The notes beneath the pieces were generated by a model. That model ran no database searches, was not told the origin of the DNA, and worked only from the letters and a program-made list of their open reading frames with translations. From Pseudevernia furfuracea (taxonomy: Eukaryota; Ascomycota; Lecanoromycetes; Lecanorales; Parmeliaceae), in assembly GCA_022315425.1 (NCBI GenBank), contig JAIUPT010000020.1:2046001-2110000 (forward strand): 64,000 nucleotides of DNA. The letters run 5' to 3'. The position numbers were made by a program, and so were the translations under genes. Below, piece after piece: positions 44,796 through 57,143 of this stretch (position 1 is the first letter of the stretch; the number at the start of each line of letters is the position of its first letter).

Positions 44796-46218
44796 ATGGA
44801 CACTTTCACGAATATCGCTAAACCCCGCTTCGGCAGAGCTCGGTCCGCTATCCCTTCTCAACCGACCAAAGTCATCCTCACCATCACCTTGGAGCACTTC
44901 GATAATCCATCAGTACCGAAGACCTTCGCAACAGGAGATGAGGTTGGAGGTTATGTGAGCATAGAGATGCCTGAGGATAGAGTGTTCGATGCCATTTCCA
45001 TCACTCTGGAAGGTAACTAATTTAAGTCTTTGTGACACCAACTCTTAACCCAGCTTTACGGCTTGTGGTTGACTAGGAACTAACTCGAGGCTATTAGGAA
45101 CGGCCGCTACATTTGTGAGGCCGCCCTTGATGTCTCCGGGGGGAAGTAACCGCGTCCATAAGAACTCGCAGACATTCCTGACCCTGCAAGAACCCGTGGA
45201 CAGGTCTGAGCTCCGTAGAATCAGGACAATGGAGGTAGGATGGTTTTACCAGATCCCATTCAGGTTCGAGGTACCACCAGACCAGAGAAAGCCAACGGAG
45301 TGGCAGGAAAAATTGGAAGAAAGCGTGAGACAAGCTCAATTTAGGCTTCCACCAAGTTACGAGAAAGACTCACTCCCAAGCACCGCACCGAACATCGCTT
45401 CGATCTCATACTGCATCAAAGCGAAGCTCTTGAGAGATGATACGGCAAAACCGCTTGGTGAAGCATCACGGGTGATAAGGATAGTACCCGTCGTCAAAGA
45501 AGAGCTCCCCTTAGAAAATAGCACCACTTCAAGCAAAGATAGTACTGCAGCGGCGACCGCATATCTGGAAGGAAAGGCATGGACCGGTAGTCAGGGAAAG
45601 ATGGAGATGGAAGTGGCCCAGCCAAGGAGCCTGCGCGTGCCAATCGTGACAGGCTATGACACTTGCCAAAAGGAATCGGTGGAGACGAGGGCAGAAATGA
45701 AGTTGAGATTCGAGCCAATAGAGGTTAATGGCATTCCTCCTAGGCTGACCAAAATCACAGCCAAGCTTCGGGCGGCGACTCGAGTCTCAAGCATCCCAAT
45801 GTCTGACTGTCCGTACCGGATCGGTAGCAGAGCAGACGGCACCGACGATGGACTATCTGTTGAGACAATATCATTGGTTGGAGGAAGCTTCCAAGAAGTA
45901 AGGTGGCACCTGGACTTGACCGGACACAACAGAGAGACCATGTCCAGTGAAAAACCTGGGGGTCGCAGGCATCTCACGACTGTTCTCCCATTGCGTCTGG
46001 TCCTGCCTTTGGAGAAGCAGTATCTTCCCACATTTCACTCGTCTCTCATCTCTCACTTCTATGTTGTCGTCCTCGTCTTGAGTTTCCGGGTGCATGGAGA
46101 GGCCATTTCCCCGAAGAAGGAATCGATGTGCCTCGAAGTTCCAATACAGGTCTCATCGGAGCTCTTTGTCAACCGGGACTCGCACTTTTCCGACGACACG
46201 GATGGAGAGGGCGATTGA
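44796..46218 (+). CDS. Arrestin-fold protein
   Basis: Exons are 44796-45012 and 45098-46218, and the phase 1 intron 45013-45097 (GTAACT to TTAG) gives 445 residues. The N-terminal arrestin sandwich is seen in VILTITLEHFDNPSVPKTFA, GDEVGGYVSIEMPED and FDAISITLEGTA. Next come the PYxxPFxF-like WFYQIPFRFEVP, ISYCIKAKL and, in the C-terminal half, PRLTKITAKLRAATRVSS. There is no obvious PY ubiquitin-ligase motif. Fungal arrestin-like proteins usually act as adaptors in endocytosis and pH or nutrient signalling. Which branch this one belongs to is not clear. The C-terminus ends in an acidic DDTDGEGD tail. Confidence 0.8.
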
Positions 46219-47941
46219 GGGGTGTAGGTGAACACATATGGACCTGGTTTGGAAGCACAGTGCGTGTAGAAGGGAATGATGATGATATTCGCCACCTGAT
46301 ACCGGATTGGGTAGGGGATTTCCCAAGAGGAGCGTGATACATATCTTGTGTGAAGTGACTGGAGAGGTTGGGATAAGAAATATGCCAAGACAAGCCAAGA
46401 CAGGCCACGCAGCGGGATGGCGTTAGGCTTCAAGTGGGAAGGCGCGGTTTGACGGTTAACAACGGGATTGATTCCAAATTTATTAAGGCCGGTTACGCCG
46501 GACATACTCGTTTGATAAGGTACGGTAAGGTTAAGTTATTCAAGTTGGGTTTGTTTGGAGTTGTTGATAAGAAAATTCAAATGTTGCCTCCTGCTCCACT
46601 ACACCACACTTCTGATACTCTCTGAAGTCTCTGATATTTTCATCCTCACAGCCTTACTTGAATCATTTTTGCGCGCCTATACTATCCAGCACATGGCATC
46701 CTCGCTTATCAGGCTATCTGTTGCATTGCGTTTCGCTAGTTGATCCCGTGTTTCTGCCTTGCCGCCAATCCACTTTCTGATACGCTTCCCGGCTTTTTTA
46801 CGTGGGGGCCTTTGGACGAGCCATGGTGATTGATGATGGCCATGGGTGTGATTTACGAAAACAGGAAGATGGAGGATGTCGCCTCTTTCTCAGATCGGCT
46901 TCCTCCTAGCTCTTAGCTCTCACCGTGTTACTCTTCTTTTTTTGCCATCTCACCTTCCTTGACGCCTCTTTTGCTTCTTGAGGGGAACAGAAGCCGCGCA
47001 ACCTTCGGATTGGACCAGGGTCCCGGGGCCAAGGGTCCTATCATTAGTGGAAGAGGTATACGGCCGAGGCTAAGATTGGACGGCTTGTCTGTTCGTTCCA
47101 TACTTCCATACGATGTTCTAGAAGACATGCGACAAGCAGCTTAGATGCCGCTGCACCAACGGACCCTTGATCCTGATGCAGTTTAGGGTGGTGTGTTCAT
47201 AGCAGATTGCCACGATCCCACGGCAAATCTAGTCTCTTATGAGCAATGTAAGCGAATGCGCGTTATCAGCAGCTAAAGGAAAGTAAGGAAGGTCCGAGGT
47301 ATTTAAAAGGCAAGGGGTGAGGGGCGGGAGGGGTGGAGGGGTGAGGCTAATAGATGATTAGTTCATTAGTTTAATAGGCTAATAGGCTAATAACTTTAAA
47401 ATGGGGATTCAGGGAGAGTAGCCGAGTGGGGTAGCTGGACCCGACTCTAAAATAATTAATCCTGCAGCGGTAGTCCCCCCGACTGCTCACCCCCGTGCCC
47501 GCCAGAGCTCAGCTAAAATCTTAGCCTCCTTAGCCTCCTTAGCTGCTTTTACTCCTTATCTTCTTCGGCCCATTCGCTCATCCTCGCCCACACCACACGA
47601 GAGGGCTAAAGTAATAAGAGGGCCAAGAGTGGCCAAAGGAGGGCACAAGGCAGACCTCTAGACCGCACTCGACCGCGTATCCAAACTAAAATCCAACATT
47701 TATGATCAGTCCATCATTTGATTGACAAGGCTAGCGGAACAGCCTAGATCAGCTTTAAAGGAACTACTCCCCGCCCATCTTACTTCAAAACGGCCTCGCC
47801 AGCCCACATCTCTCTTCCCATCTCCCACCTCTTACATAACAGCCTCCCCGCCCCTCCTTGTGTCGTGTGCTGCATTCCTTCTCTCGATCCTCCCCGCCTC
47901 TCTCTCCTTCCTTGACCTTGCACCACCGTTTGCTGCAAGTC
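46219..47941. other. Intergenic region with a tRNA-like box A stretch
   Basis: 1.7 kb without a supported gene. At about 47413-47450 the sequence resembles the 5' part of a tRNA (a box A-like TAGCCGAGTGG), but there is no box B or T-arm after it. The last 200 bases, rich in CT, are likely the permease promoter and leader. Open frames at 46434-46625 and 46959-47144 are featureless. Confidence 0.45.
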
Positions 47942-49872
47942 ATGGATACCAAAGAGAAGGTCCCCATCGACGATGTCACCTACGACAGTAACGGCAGTCG
48001 CGATGCAGACTTCGAGGCCGAGCCCCCCGCCGATGGAGGTCTCCATCGCAATCTCAAGGGTCGTCACATGCAAATGATAGCGATTGGTATACATTCTCAG
48101 ATACATCACAAATCTTACAAGGCTGGACCTAACCAAGCCTCAAAACAGGTGGTTCGATCGGGGCCGGTCTCTTCGTTGGTTCCGGTCAATCTTTTAACAA
48201 TGGTGGGCCCGGCAGCGTGGTATGTGAATGCATCAATCAAGAACATTGCTGTAGTCGCACTGCTGACTCCATTCTCTAGCTCATCGGCTTCATGATTGTC
48301 GGTCTCATGTTGCTCTTTACCGTGCAAGCGTTGGGAGAGCTTGCCGTCCTCTACCCCGTCAACGGCGCTTTCTTCTCCTACGGTTGCCGCTTTATCGACG
48401 AAGCTTGGTACGAACCCAAAATACCGTGCATCTATAAAGATACAGAGTAATAACACACATTTGCAGGGGTTTCGCAATGGGTTGGGATTACGCAATAGGA
48501 TGGCTCACCGTCCTACCCTTCGAAATCACCGCTGCTGGTATAACCATATCGTTCTGGAAAGAAATAAATATCGGTGTCTGGATCGCTGTTTTTCTCTTCC
48601 TCCTTTGCGTGGTTCAGTTCTTCGGTGTGCGAGGATACGGTGAAGGTTAGTCCTCCAGACTGCACGAAATGGCTGTATTTCAGTGACCAACTGCCCGCGC
48701 TCAATAGTCGAATTCGTTCTCGGCGTTATCAAAGTCGCAGCCGTCATCGGTTTCATCATTTTCGCCATAGTTGTTGACTGCGGAGGGGTACACACCAAAG
48801 TCAACCGCGGATACCTTGGTGCTCACTACTGGCATGATCCAGGCGCGTTCAAAAATGGCTTTAAAGGATTCTGCTCCGTCTTCGTCAATGCTGCCTTCGC
48901 TTTCGGCGGTACTGAGCTCGTCGGTCTTGCCGCTGCTGAGGCCGCGGACCCAAGAAAATCTCTACCAACAGCCACCAAGCAAGTGTTCTGGCGCATCACA
49001 GGTTTCTACGTCATCTCGCTCTTCCTGGTCGGCTTAATCCTTCCCTCTAATGACAAAGACCTCCTCGGTTCATCCGGCGCAAACACCAAGGCTTCCCCTT
49101 TCGTGCTTGCAATCCAAATGGCCGGTGTCAGCGGCCTTCCCTCCGTATTCAACGCCGTCATCACCATATCCGTCCTTAGTGTCGCAAACTCCTGTACCTT
49201 CGGCTCTACACGTACCATGCAAGCACTCGCGGCGAGGAATATGGGCCCCAAATTTCTCATGTACATTGACAGCAAAGGTCGCCCCCTCTGGTGTATCGTC
49301 ATCCAACTCATCTTTGGCCTCCTCGCCTTCGTTAACGAAGCCACCGCCGGCTCTACCTTCTTCGCCTGGCTCCTGTCTCTTTCCGGACTTTCCTACTTTT
49401 TCGTTTGGGGCAGTATCTGTCTCGCCCATATCCGCTTCCGCCGCGGCTGGATGGTACAGGGACACACTTTGGACGAGTTGCCATTCCAGGCTCAATTCGG
49501 TGTTATTGGCAGTTACATTGGTTTCTTCTTGAACGTCATTGCCCTCATGGCCACTTTCTACGTCTCTCTATTCGTAAACCACCCTTTTCTTATCTAAATT
49601 CTCATGGATGATTATGCTAATTTGGATCACAGCCCGTCGGCGGTTCTACCACCGCGACCAATTTCTTCCAAGAATATCTCGCCGCACCTATCGTCATCGC
49701 GCTTTACATTTTCTGGAAGGTCTACTCCAGGAACAAGGGCGGATTCTTCGTCAAGGCACACCAGATGGATCTATTGACGGGTATGCGGACGTTCGATCTG
49801 GACCCGTTGGAAGACGCGGCCGCTGGGCGGAGGAAGAGTATCTTTGTACGAGCGGCGAGGAATGTCGTTTGA
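47942..49872 (+). CDS. Amino-acid permease (APC superfamily, YAT type)
   Basis: Six exons: 47942-48086, 48149-48219, 48280-48407, 48467-48645, 48708-49573 and 49633-49872. All phases close to give 542 residues with about 12 hydrophobic helices. The hallmark N-terminal block is LHRNLKGRHMQMIAIG/GSIG followed by AGLFVGSGQ. It continues with GELAVLYPVNGAFFSYGCRF, GWDYAIGWLTVLPFEITAA, AFAFGGTELVGLAAAEAADP (substrate-contact helix 6) and TFGSTRTMQALAARNMGP. These define yeast-type general amino-acid permeases that use the proton gradient at the plasma membrane. Substrate cannot be told from sequence alone. The usual TGLF is AGLF here. The acidic cytosolic N-terminus has Lys residues suited to ubiquitin-dependent endocytosis. 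Confidence 0.95.
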
Positions 49873-50449
49873 TTTGCCGCCTGCATTGTTTCAGCATTGG
49901 GAGCGAGTTCTTTGATCATGTGATGGCAAATTTGTAAGCAGGTGTAGATGTATATGTCATGTCCAGTGAGCTTGCGTATCGTGAGGACTACCCTAAATTG
50001 AGCGCCTTATATCTATTCTTCACACCCTGTATATGATTTGATTCTTTGCCAACTAACAAACACCTGTGATGATGTGATACGTAGAACCCTGCACCGATCT
50101 CCCTTACCTTACCTTACCCTATCTATCTATCCATCTCTCTATCCATCTATCCATCCAATCCCGGGATCCTCCACTAAGCACTTTCTTTCCTATGTACCGT
50201 ATATCTATCTACATCTACAGTTACTATACCCATACATACATACCTTACATACTACGTGACTGATTAACATAAAGACATTACTACGGAAACAGAAGCTATG
50301 AAAGTATACCCAAGAGACCCCCGCCCAGTCACTAAGCACAACAGCCCTAGCTGAATGAAAAGAAAGTCGTCCATGAATGCCGCCGATGTTGTAACCCTCA
50401 CCATAAGTGCCCTCGTGAAACGAAAACTTTAGGTCATTAATCATTATAT
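49873..50449. other. Intergenic region with (ATCT/ATCC)n repeat
   Basis: 577 bases with an imperfect tetranucleotide tract at about 50117-50160. It precedes the retrotransposon fragment, and I do not see a clear LTR end. Confidence 0.5.
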
Positions 50450-51300
50450 TCGACTGTGATTTGTCTATAATGACTCAGTTGATCAATATCTTTGCCCTTG
50501 ACTTGAGTGACGTCGAGTTTAGGCGATTGACACGGGAATACTATTCGCTCCGATATGAGGATTTTGACTCTATGACTTATTTATCTTACTCATATCAAGA
50601 CTCTGGAAGAACGAATTCAAGGTATCAACGTGACTCTCGACGATGACGAAAAGACTCTTCTATGTTTCGGCATAACTCTTTTAAAGGAATATTAGTAATT
50701 CATCGAAATCTGAACTATGATCTCGAGGATCTGGATAACTGTCGAGAAAGTAAGGAATATGCTTCTGAAGGAGAAGAGACGTCGAAAGACTCTGAATCCT
50801 GATACCGTGAGGATAGAGAACGTGAGACTTGTGACAAGGATCAGATACTCTACGAGAAAGTAAGTCAAACGAGACAAATTCCCCAAGACTTATCAAGGGG
50901 AGGGATCAGCGTCGCGACGTGCAAAAAATGTTCTCGTTGTGAAGAGCCTTATGAGGATGAAATTTGTTGAAAGTTACATCCAGAGCTAGCCCAACCCGGA
51001 ATGATTACAAGAACGATAAGACTATTGAGAAGAGATCTCGAAAGCGAAAATGGCAAGAATTGCAGCGGTAAGATGACGGCTCAGGGGGAGAAGGAAGCAT
51101 TTGTTAATTTATGACGGTTAGGAAGGCTTGTCGGTCTTGATGAGAGGTATCAGGAAAGGCATTAGGAAAGGCATATGATGACGGCCAGGAAGGCTTGTCG
51201 AAAGATATCAGAGAAGGCGTTTCTGTATAGCTTTATTTTCACGGGTCAGTGGAGTTTGGATTCAGAGGAGACGATCTCGCTGTTCACAGGAAAGTGTCAA
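50450..51300 (+). mobile_element. Heavily mutated Copia-type retrotransposon fragment (gag to protease)
   Basis: Reading frames broken by stops and frameshifts still show Copia features in order. Gag core: LTREYYSLRYEDFDSMT near 50520, then in another frame HIKTLEERIQGINVTLDDD near 50600. The zinc knuckle and its tail follow (CKKCSRC...EIC, a TGA at 50968-50970, KLHPELA). A protease-like block WSLDSEET lies near 51250, where functional enzymes have DSGAT. In-frame double stops occur at 50693-50698. No integrase or reverse transcriptase is recognisable downstream and no LTR pair was found. It is an old, dead, truncated copy. Confidence 0.6.
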
Positions 51301-53055
51301 AAATTGGGTTCTCAGCTATGACCTCTGCGCATGTCGGCTATATCACCAAATTCCTATGGGGTCAAAGACGTCCCCCAGGAGGTTCTAAGGTAGGTTGGTA
51401 GAATAATTCAAGCATCCTACACATCACATACCTACCTGAAATTTGACATATTTCATGATAGATAGAATCCATACGCATCAAAGCTGTGCAAAAGAGATCA
51501 ACGATGTATCATTCTATTTCAGGCCAAAAACGAACCTTTTACATTTTTCATCATGGGATCCCATTCAATAATCTACTCCGAATTCCAGATCTTTGAAGAG
51601 CCCCCCCAATCATTCATTCTATCCCAACAATATCGCGTGGTGACAAAAGCACGCAGCGTCAGCGGTTATGAAGAAGACCCCATTGACACGCGTACCCCTA
51701 ATCGCAAATTCCCGATTCTACACGGAATCAATTGCTTTCATCACAGTCAGTTCCCGTTGAAAGCAAAGCGAAAATTAGACCTCACGGCCGCACAGAACCC
51801 CGCGCTGACGTCGATGTTACTCGTGAAATCGTCTTCCGATCCTTCTCTTCTTAATACGTCTATTTCACGTATGCGAAATATCCCGTGGTCTAAGGAAGAG
51901 ATTTGAGATTGGAGAAAAAACGGATCTTCAATGAATTGGACGGAGAGGTTTTCGGATCCTCTGGTGGATTCCATTGTGTAAGCATGGCCGATTGTTACCG
52001 CGGACGTTTCGTGTTATAGATTAAGATCCTGTTCTTTAAAAGAATAATGGCCGCTGTGACAGCCGGGGATTGGGAGAGCGCGTTCGACACACGTTCGACT
52101 TCGCGTGGATATCCGAAGATACAGTAAAAGGCCATTATTTATGGAGCGGGCCGCGCAAGAAAGAGCATGGACGCCGTGGGAAACCGTTTACCGGAACACA
52201 AAGTACTGCAAGCGGAATACGGGCAACGGGGAGGTTTCCATTCCATTGGATAATCGTCGGGCCACAATGTAAAGACGCTGGAAAGAAAGCGAAACGATGC
52301 TCGGGGAGTTGCAAGACCCCGAGACACAATAATAATAATGTTGTCGGGTGGTTGGAAAAAAAAAATCCATTCTACTACTCTACACCCGAGGGGCAAATGC
52401 ACGTTGCTGTTTTTTTTTAGCCCCACAAAAAAAGCGTATGCGAGTCTGAAACTCTCCACGAGTCGAATATAAAAATGGGAAAACACGACGTTCGACGCGA
52501 TCAATCTCGATAATGAATGAATAGAATCGGTTTCACCAAACGGGTCCAGACTCCTTGGTTAAGCGGTCGCCGGTTGGACCGCTGAGAGCGGCACTGAACC
52601 CGGCGTGGCTCGAGAGTGGGAATGAGTTTCTGGCTACCGGAAACCACGTGAACTTGACCTACTACTAAACGACCCGCGAACCTATAGTCTCAATGCGGTG
52701 GTTGTGGGTAAGGGGGATGGGATGGTTGGATCGGAAAGGTGGCTTTTGTGGCGGGGGGATTGGGTGGTAGCTTTCGGGAGGATTACTTTGGCGGTGTGGA
52801 TGGAAGCAGTCACGTTTTGGCTGGTGTCGGGGCGGGGTGTTTGTCTGGCGACGGTATGCTCCAACCGCCACCCTTCTCGGCAATTGTGCCTGATATGCTC
52901 TACCATCATCATCATCATCATCATCACTTCTTCCCACTACGCGTACTCTATCCGACCAATTGCGGGCCGTCTGTCAGAACCATGAGGTTTGAAAAGAATT
53001 GTCAATGAACTCTAATGCATGCAGTCCCATCAGCACGGTTTCGGGCAACATAACT
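51301..53055. other. Intergenic region, possible unrecognisable element remains
   Basis: 1.75 kb without a supported gene. A 117-codon frame at 51553-51906 has no family features. A (CAT)8 tract lies at 52903-52926. Parts may be further decayed retrotransposon sequence. Confidence 0.45.
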
Positions 53056-54863
53056 TCAAGAGTGTCTCAAAAGCTCTTGGAAGTCCATCTCCCTCTCATT
53101 CCTGTCGTCATCCCCATCCTGCACCCTCTCGACCTTGTACGTATCCCCATCCTGCATCCTCTCGTCGTGCGCTAATCCCTCTGTCCGATACCCCCTCGGG
53201 TCATCCCGCTTCCTCACATGTCTCTCTGTCGCCATCGCCATAGGCATGTGCTGTTGCTGTAACGACCCATCCATGTCTAAGTCGATATATCGACTTTGCG
53301 CACCCACATAGTCCTCGCCTCCGTAGTGGCCAGCTCCTCCGTGCTGCTGATGGATTATCCGCGGGTCGATCTGCGGGTCGACGGGGATGCCGTTGAACTC
53401 CTGCAGCCGGCGCATCATCGCCGTCGGGGCTTGGTGGTCCATTTCCATCTCTGGACTTCGGGAGATGGAGAGGTCTCGCTGGTTCGGCACAGGGTGATGG
53501 TCCATTTGGTCGAAGTTGACGAGTCGTTCGATCATGTTGTTTGCGTCGTGAGGCCCGTTTTGTCCATTTGCAAAGGCGGCTTTCCTGAGTTGGCTTGCGG
53601 CGTCGCCCATGGGCCGTACGGTGGGTGCTTTAGCGGCCGTGTCTTTGCAATCTGGACAGTTTTTGATGACGAGGCTGACTGTCTCCTTGATCCTGACCCA
53701 ATGGAATCTCTCCGCGATCGTGGCCGTGGTCTTGTTGATACCGCCGTGCTGCTGCGCATGCACCTGCTTCGAGATCTGATACTGCCGTTGCGGATCACTT
53801 ACCACCTCTTTGTCCTTGAGCATTAGCTTCTCTTCGCCTCCTCCATTTTCGTCTCCTGGAATGAGCTTGTAGTGGGTTGCTGCACTCCTTAGCCTACTCT
53901 TCTCCGCTCGATCGGCCCCTGATGGGTAAGTGCCATTTTTGAGATAATAGCGTATCTTGTCGAAGCGCTCTTCGCTGACGATATCCTCGGCGTCAGAGCC
54001 TAGACTACGGCCATAGACTATGGCTTCGACCAATTCGGTAGGAGAGGAGCGGAGGTTTCCGCAGGAGGGGATCCGGCCGATGCGTTTGAAGCCGAGGGCA
54101 TCCCAGATGCGGCATGATGCGACATTGGTTTCGTAGACGAGATTAAAGACTGAGTAAGTGTATCCCTGGTAAGTTGTATTAGATAAGCCCTCTGTCTCAT
54201 ACCTACTCTATTTGGGGAAAATAATTAATTAATAAAAGAAAAAAAGAGAAAAGCCATACGGTGATCCAGGATCAGTAGAAAGATTGCAAGGAATCAGTGG
54301 AAACGATTTTCAGGGCGAAGGAGAGGACATACTAGTTTTGGAGCCCACTCCAGGTACCCTTCTCCCATCAACCTCCCGACTCCCTTGTTTCTAGCTGCCT
54401 CTGTGACTAGAAACCCTCCGTTGCAGACATGACTGCTCCTTCCGGGATAATTTGGCTTGACGTAAAAGCTGCCCAAACAGACTCTTTCCCATTCCTCCCC
54501 TCCATTCTCCATTTCCCAGACCTGCTCCACACTTTCGACCTCCCCCAGCAACATGATCGCGCCAAAGTTTTGGAACCAGTAGGTTCCGAATGTCGAAACA
54601 GCCATTGAAGTCATCATTGGGTAGGTGTCTCCTTTTTCGATTTCGAGGTTTAGCTGGGAGCAGAGGTAAGAGAGGAGGCGAGGCGGAACGGCAGTCGGGG
54701 TGGAGAAGGGGAGCAGGGAGGCGATAGTTATGCGGTCGCGGAGAGTGACCTTGCGAGAAACAATAGAGTCTGGTATTTGTGGATCATCGGGCGTAGGGTA
54801 GGGAGGATTGCCGGAGACGCGGTAAATGGCGGGAGCGGTGGGATCTTCCAGCATGGCCGGCAT
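53056..54863 (-). CDS. Spt10-like GNAT acetyltransferase with an integrase-type H2C2 zinc finger
   Basis: Exons are 54863-54333 and 54165-53056, and the phase 0 intron 54332-54166 (GTATGT to ACCAG, 167 nt) gives 546 residues. The GNAT fold is visible as GGFLVTEAARNKGVGRLMGE (acetyl-CoA loop), then YTYSVFNLVYETNVASCRIW and DALGFKRIGRIP. Near residues 314-350 lies HAQQHGGINKTTATIAERFH, then NCPDCK, an H2C2 zinc-binding module of retroviral-integrase type. This domain pair is that of yeast Spt10, a histone-gene activator. The C-terminal third is Asp/Gln/His-rich and disordered. I infer a nuclear transcription regulator. The start at 54863 was chosen because the upstream open codons begin with TTG. 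Confidence 0.85.
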
Positions 54864-55409
54864 GGCTGCGAGTGTCAACAATGATATTAGGGCTAGGGCT
54901 GCAACACGATCTGGTGAGATTAGTCAGCATGATAGAACTCTCGCGAATTGCGTAAGGGCGAATCAGAGATAGGAGATGGAAAAAAAGGGAAAAAAAAGGA
55001 GAGAGCTATGGTTGCCTTCTTGATGCGCTAAGTGTTTTCCCTGCAATGTGTGCAATGTCTGCAGACTGACTGCTTCGCAGAGCCGGTGCTTTCAGTCACG
55101 ATGATTTGTCGGGTCACACTTCACAGTCGGTGCACCAGTGTGCGATGATGAGAAGAACGGAAGAAGTTCTCAGTCCTGCGCGAGAAGATTGCATTCTCCT
55201 AGCTTCCACGCTAGCGGCCGGATCTCTTTATCTCCGAATATAACGCGCATTAATAATACAAGTGTACTCCGCAGGTAATTAATGATGCAATTCGCTTTCT
55301 TCCACCGAGAGGCACCAAACTCGCAACCTTCTACTCATCTTCCAACCTACCTTGCCAGTCATATCTTGACCGAGTATATATCCTTTAGCTAGACTTACGA
55401 TATAATAAC
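54864..55409. promoter_or_regulatory. Divergent promoter region (Spt10-like gene and GST)
   Basis: 546 bases lie between start codons at 54863 and 55410. An AT-rich stretch with TTAATAATACAAG lies at about 55250-55262, and GAGTATATATCC at 55373-55384 is a likely TATA element for the GST gene. Confidence 0.45.
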
Positions 55410-56297
55410 ATGTCTGCAAAGGGTCATCACGTCTCCAATGGGACTGACTCCAGCAATGGCATCGCTCCCCAAAGTACAGCTCCCTACCCGAAAAAGTACC
55501 TGAGCGACTAACCCTCTTCCATCAGTAACTCTATATACCAACCACGGGTGTCCCTGGGCCCACCGCGCCCACATCACCCTCCGCGCCCTTAGAATCCCCT
55601 ACGAAGAAGTCATCATTCCTCTTGACCGTCCTCGAGAGCCTTGGTACCTCAAAATAAACCCGCGGGGCCTCGTCCCAAGCTTGAAAATCTCCAATGGCAT
55701 CCTAAAAGACGAGATAATCACCGAGTCCGCCATCGTCAGCACCTTCATCGCCGATATGTTTCCTAACTCAAGCTTTTGGCCAGCGACTAGGGAAAGTCCG
55801 ACGAGTGCGTTGACGAGGGCAAGGATGGCATTTTTCGCGGATACATGGGTCGGCAAAGTCAATACCTATCTGTATCAGGTTATGAAGGCGGAGGGAGAGG
55901 AGAAAGAGAAGCTGGGTGCAGAATTGGTCGAGGCTGTGAGGAAAGAGATCGAGCCGATGCTGGAGGGTGCTGGACCTTTCTTCGGAGGAAGTGAAAGTAT
56001 TACGCTCGCGGAGGTACGTGACGGATGTTACTATCTTAGTTCTTGAGGGTGGAAGTCGCAAAGGACTAACTAGATTTGCAGGCATTGACAGCACCATTCG
56101 TGATCCGATATCAAGCGTTCGGAGAAACCGGTTTGATGCCAAAAAGCATGCTGAAGGGACTTAACGCATTGCCAAACTACAGCAAATGGAGCAATGCTAT
56201 CCGCGCACAAGACAGTGTCACTTATGTTTTTGACGGACCGGGCACTACAGAAGGCATGGCTAAGAGGATCGAGAAGATGAAGGCTGAAGCAAAGTAA
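55410..56297 (+). CDS. Glutathione S-transferase (omega-like, active-site Cys)
   Basis: Exons are 55410-55473, 55526-56013 and 56082-56297, and phases 1 and 0 close to give 255 residues. The N-terminal thioredoxin-like domain has ITLYTNHGCPWAHRAHITLR. The GCPWAH motif carries a catalytic Cys of the omega/GTO type instead of Tyr or Ser. It is followed by WYLKINPRGLVPSLKI and the glutathione-binding ITESAIVSTFIADMFP. The C-terminal helical domain has FFADTWVGKVNTYLYQVM and ITLAEALTAPFVIRYQAFGE. Such enzymes do thiol transfer and deglutathionylation rather than classic conjugation. It shares a divergent promoter region with the Spt10-like gene. Confidence 0.92.
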
Positions 56298-57143
56298 TGA
56301 TATGCTAGAACAGCGTGATAAGACATAGCGATAGGGATTCAATAGATTCCTGTATCATCAGAAATCGTGACTATGAGGCTGCCGCAACGGGGTCCAGACA
56401 CACTCTTTTGAAGACTGGGTCCAAGTGATTCATACGTGCATATCTTTACGGCTCTATAGTCAGCTTCGTCGGTGCCGCAGCAAATAAATCGTCAAAGGTA
56501 GCGCGTTAGTGGTAGTATGAGGCGCTGACTCCCCTCATTCTCCCGTCGTTTTTGGGCATCAACCCACAATCAACTTTTGAACCTGCCCCAGGCAGAGCGT
56601 CAGAAACTTGGAAACTCCCCCTTTGATGCTGTTCGTGTTGATGTTGAATAGTTAACACCACTTCGGCAGCCAGTTGTGGCACTTCGCTTGGCAGCTCCTT
56701 GACCAAGAGCCTGGACTGACTAACTTGAAGCCCGCCAAATTTTAAGGGGTTTGATTGGAACTCTAGGCTTTCCCCGCTATACGAGGAGTAATCTACCCGC
56801 CCATTGCATGAACGGAGACTCGATAGAATGGAGAACGGTAGAACATCTCCAACATGTCTGTGGAGTCAGTAAGGGGACTAGCGCCAGACTCGTGTATATA
56901 AACACTCAGAACGTGGCAACTACAAACTCAGGAATCTTACAAATACAACTCCCCTCGAGTACAAGTCATACTCCCTTTTGTAGGTCTCTGATTTTGGCTA
57001 CATTGCCCGATTGGGTTATCAGAAGTTTGGGCCGAGATTGCGCTTCTTTGTCCTAAAGTTGAAAGCGGGGATACGTACTGAGCAACGACAACGGTTCTTC
57101 ACACAATAAAATTGTGTGACATCAGAACGTCGGGCTCATCGTT
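56298..57143. other. Intergenic region
   Basis: 846 bases without a supported gene or RNA. It contains the presumed promoter of the zinc-finger locus at 57144. Confidence 0.5.

Noticed and set aside
51553..51906. 117-codon frame as a gene
   Set aside because: No family feature, splice structure or signal, and it lies in repeat-rich DNA.
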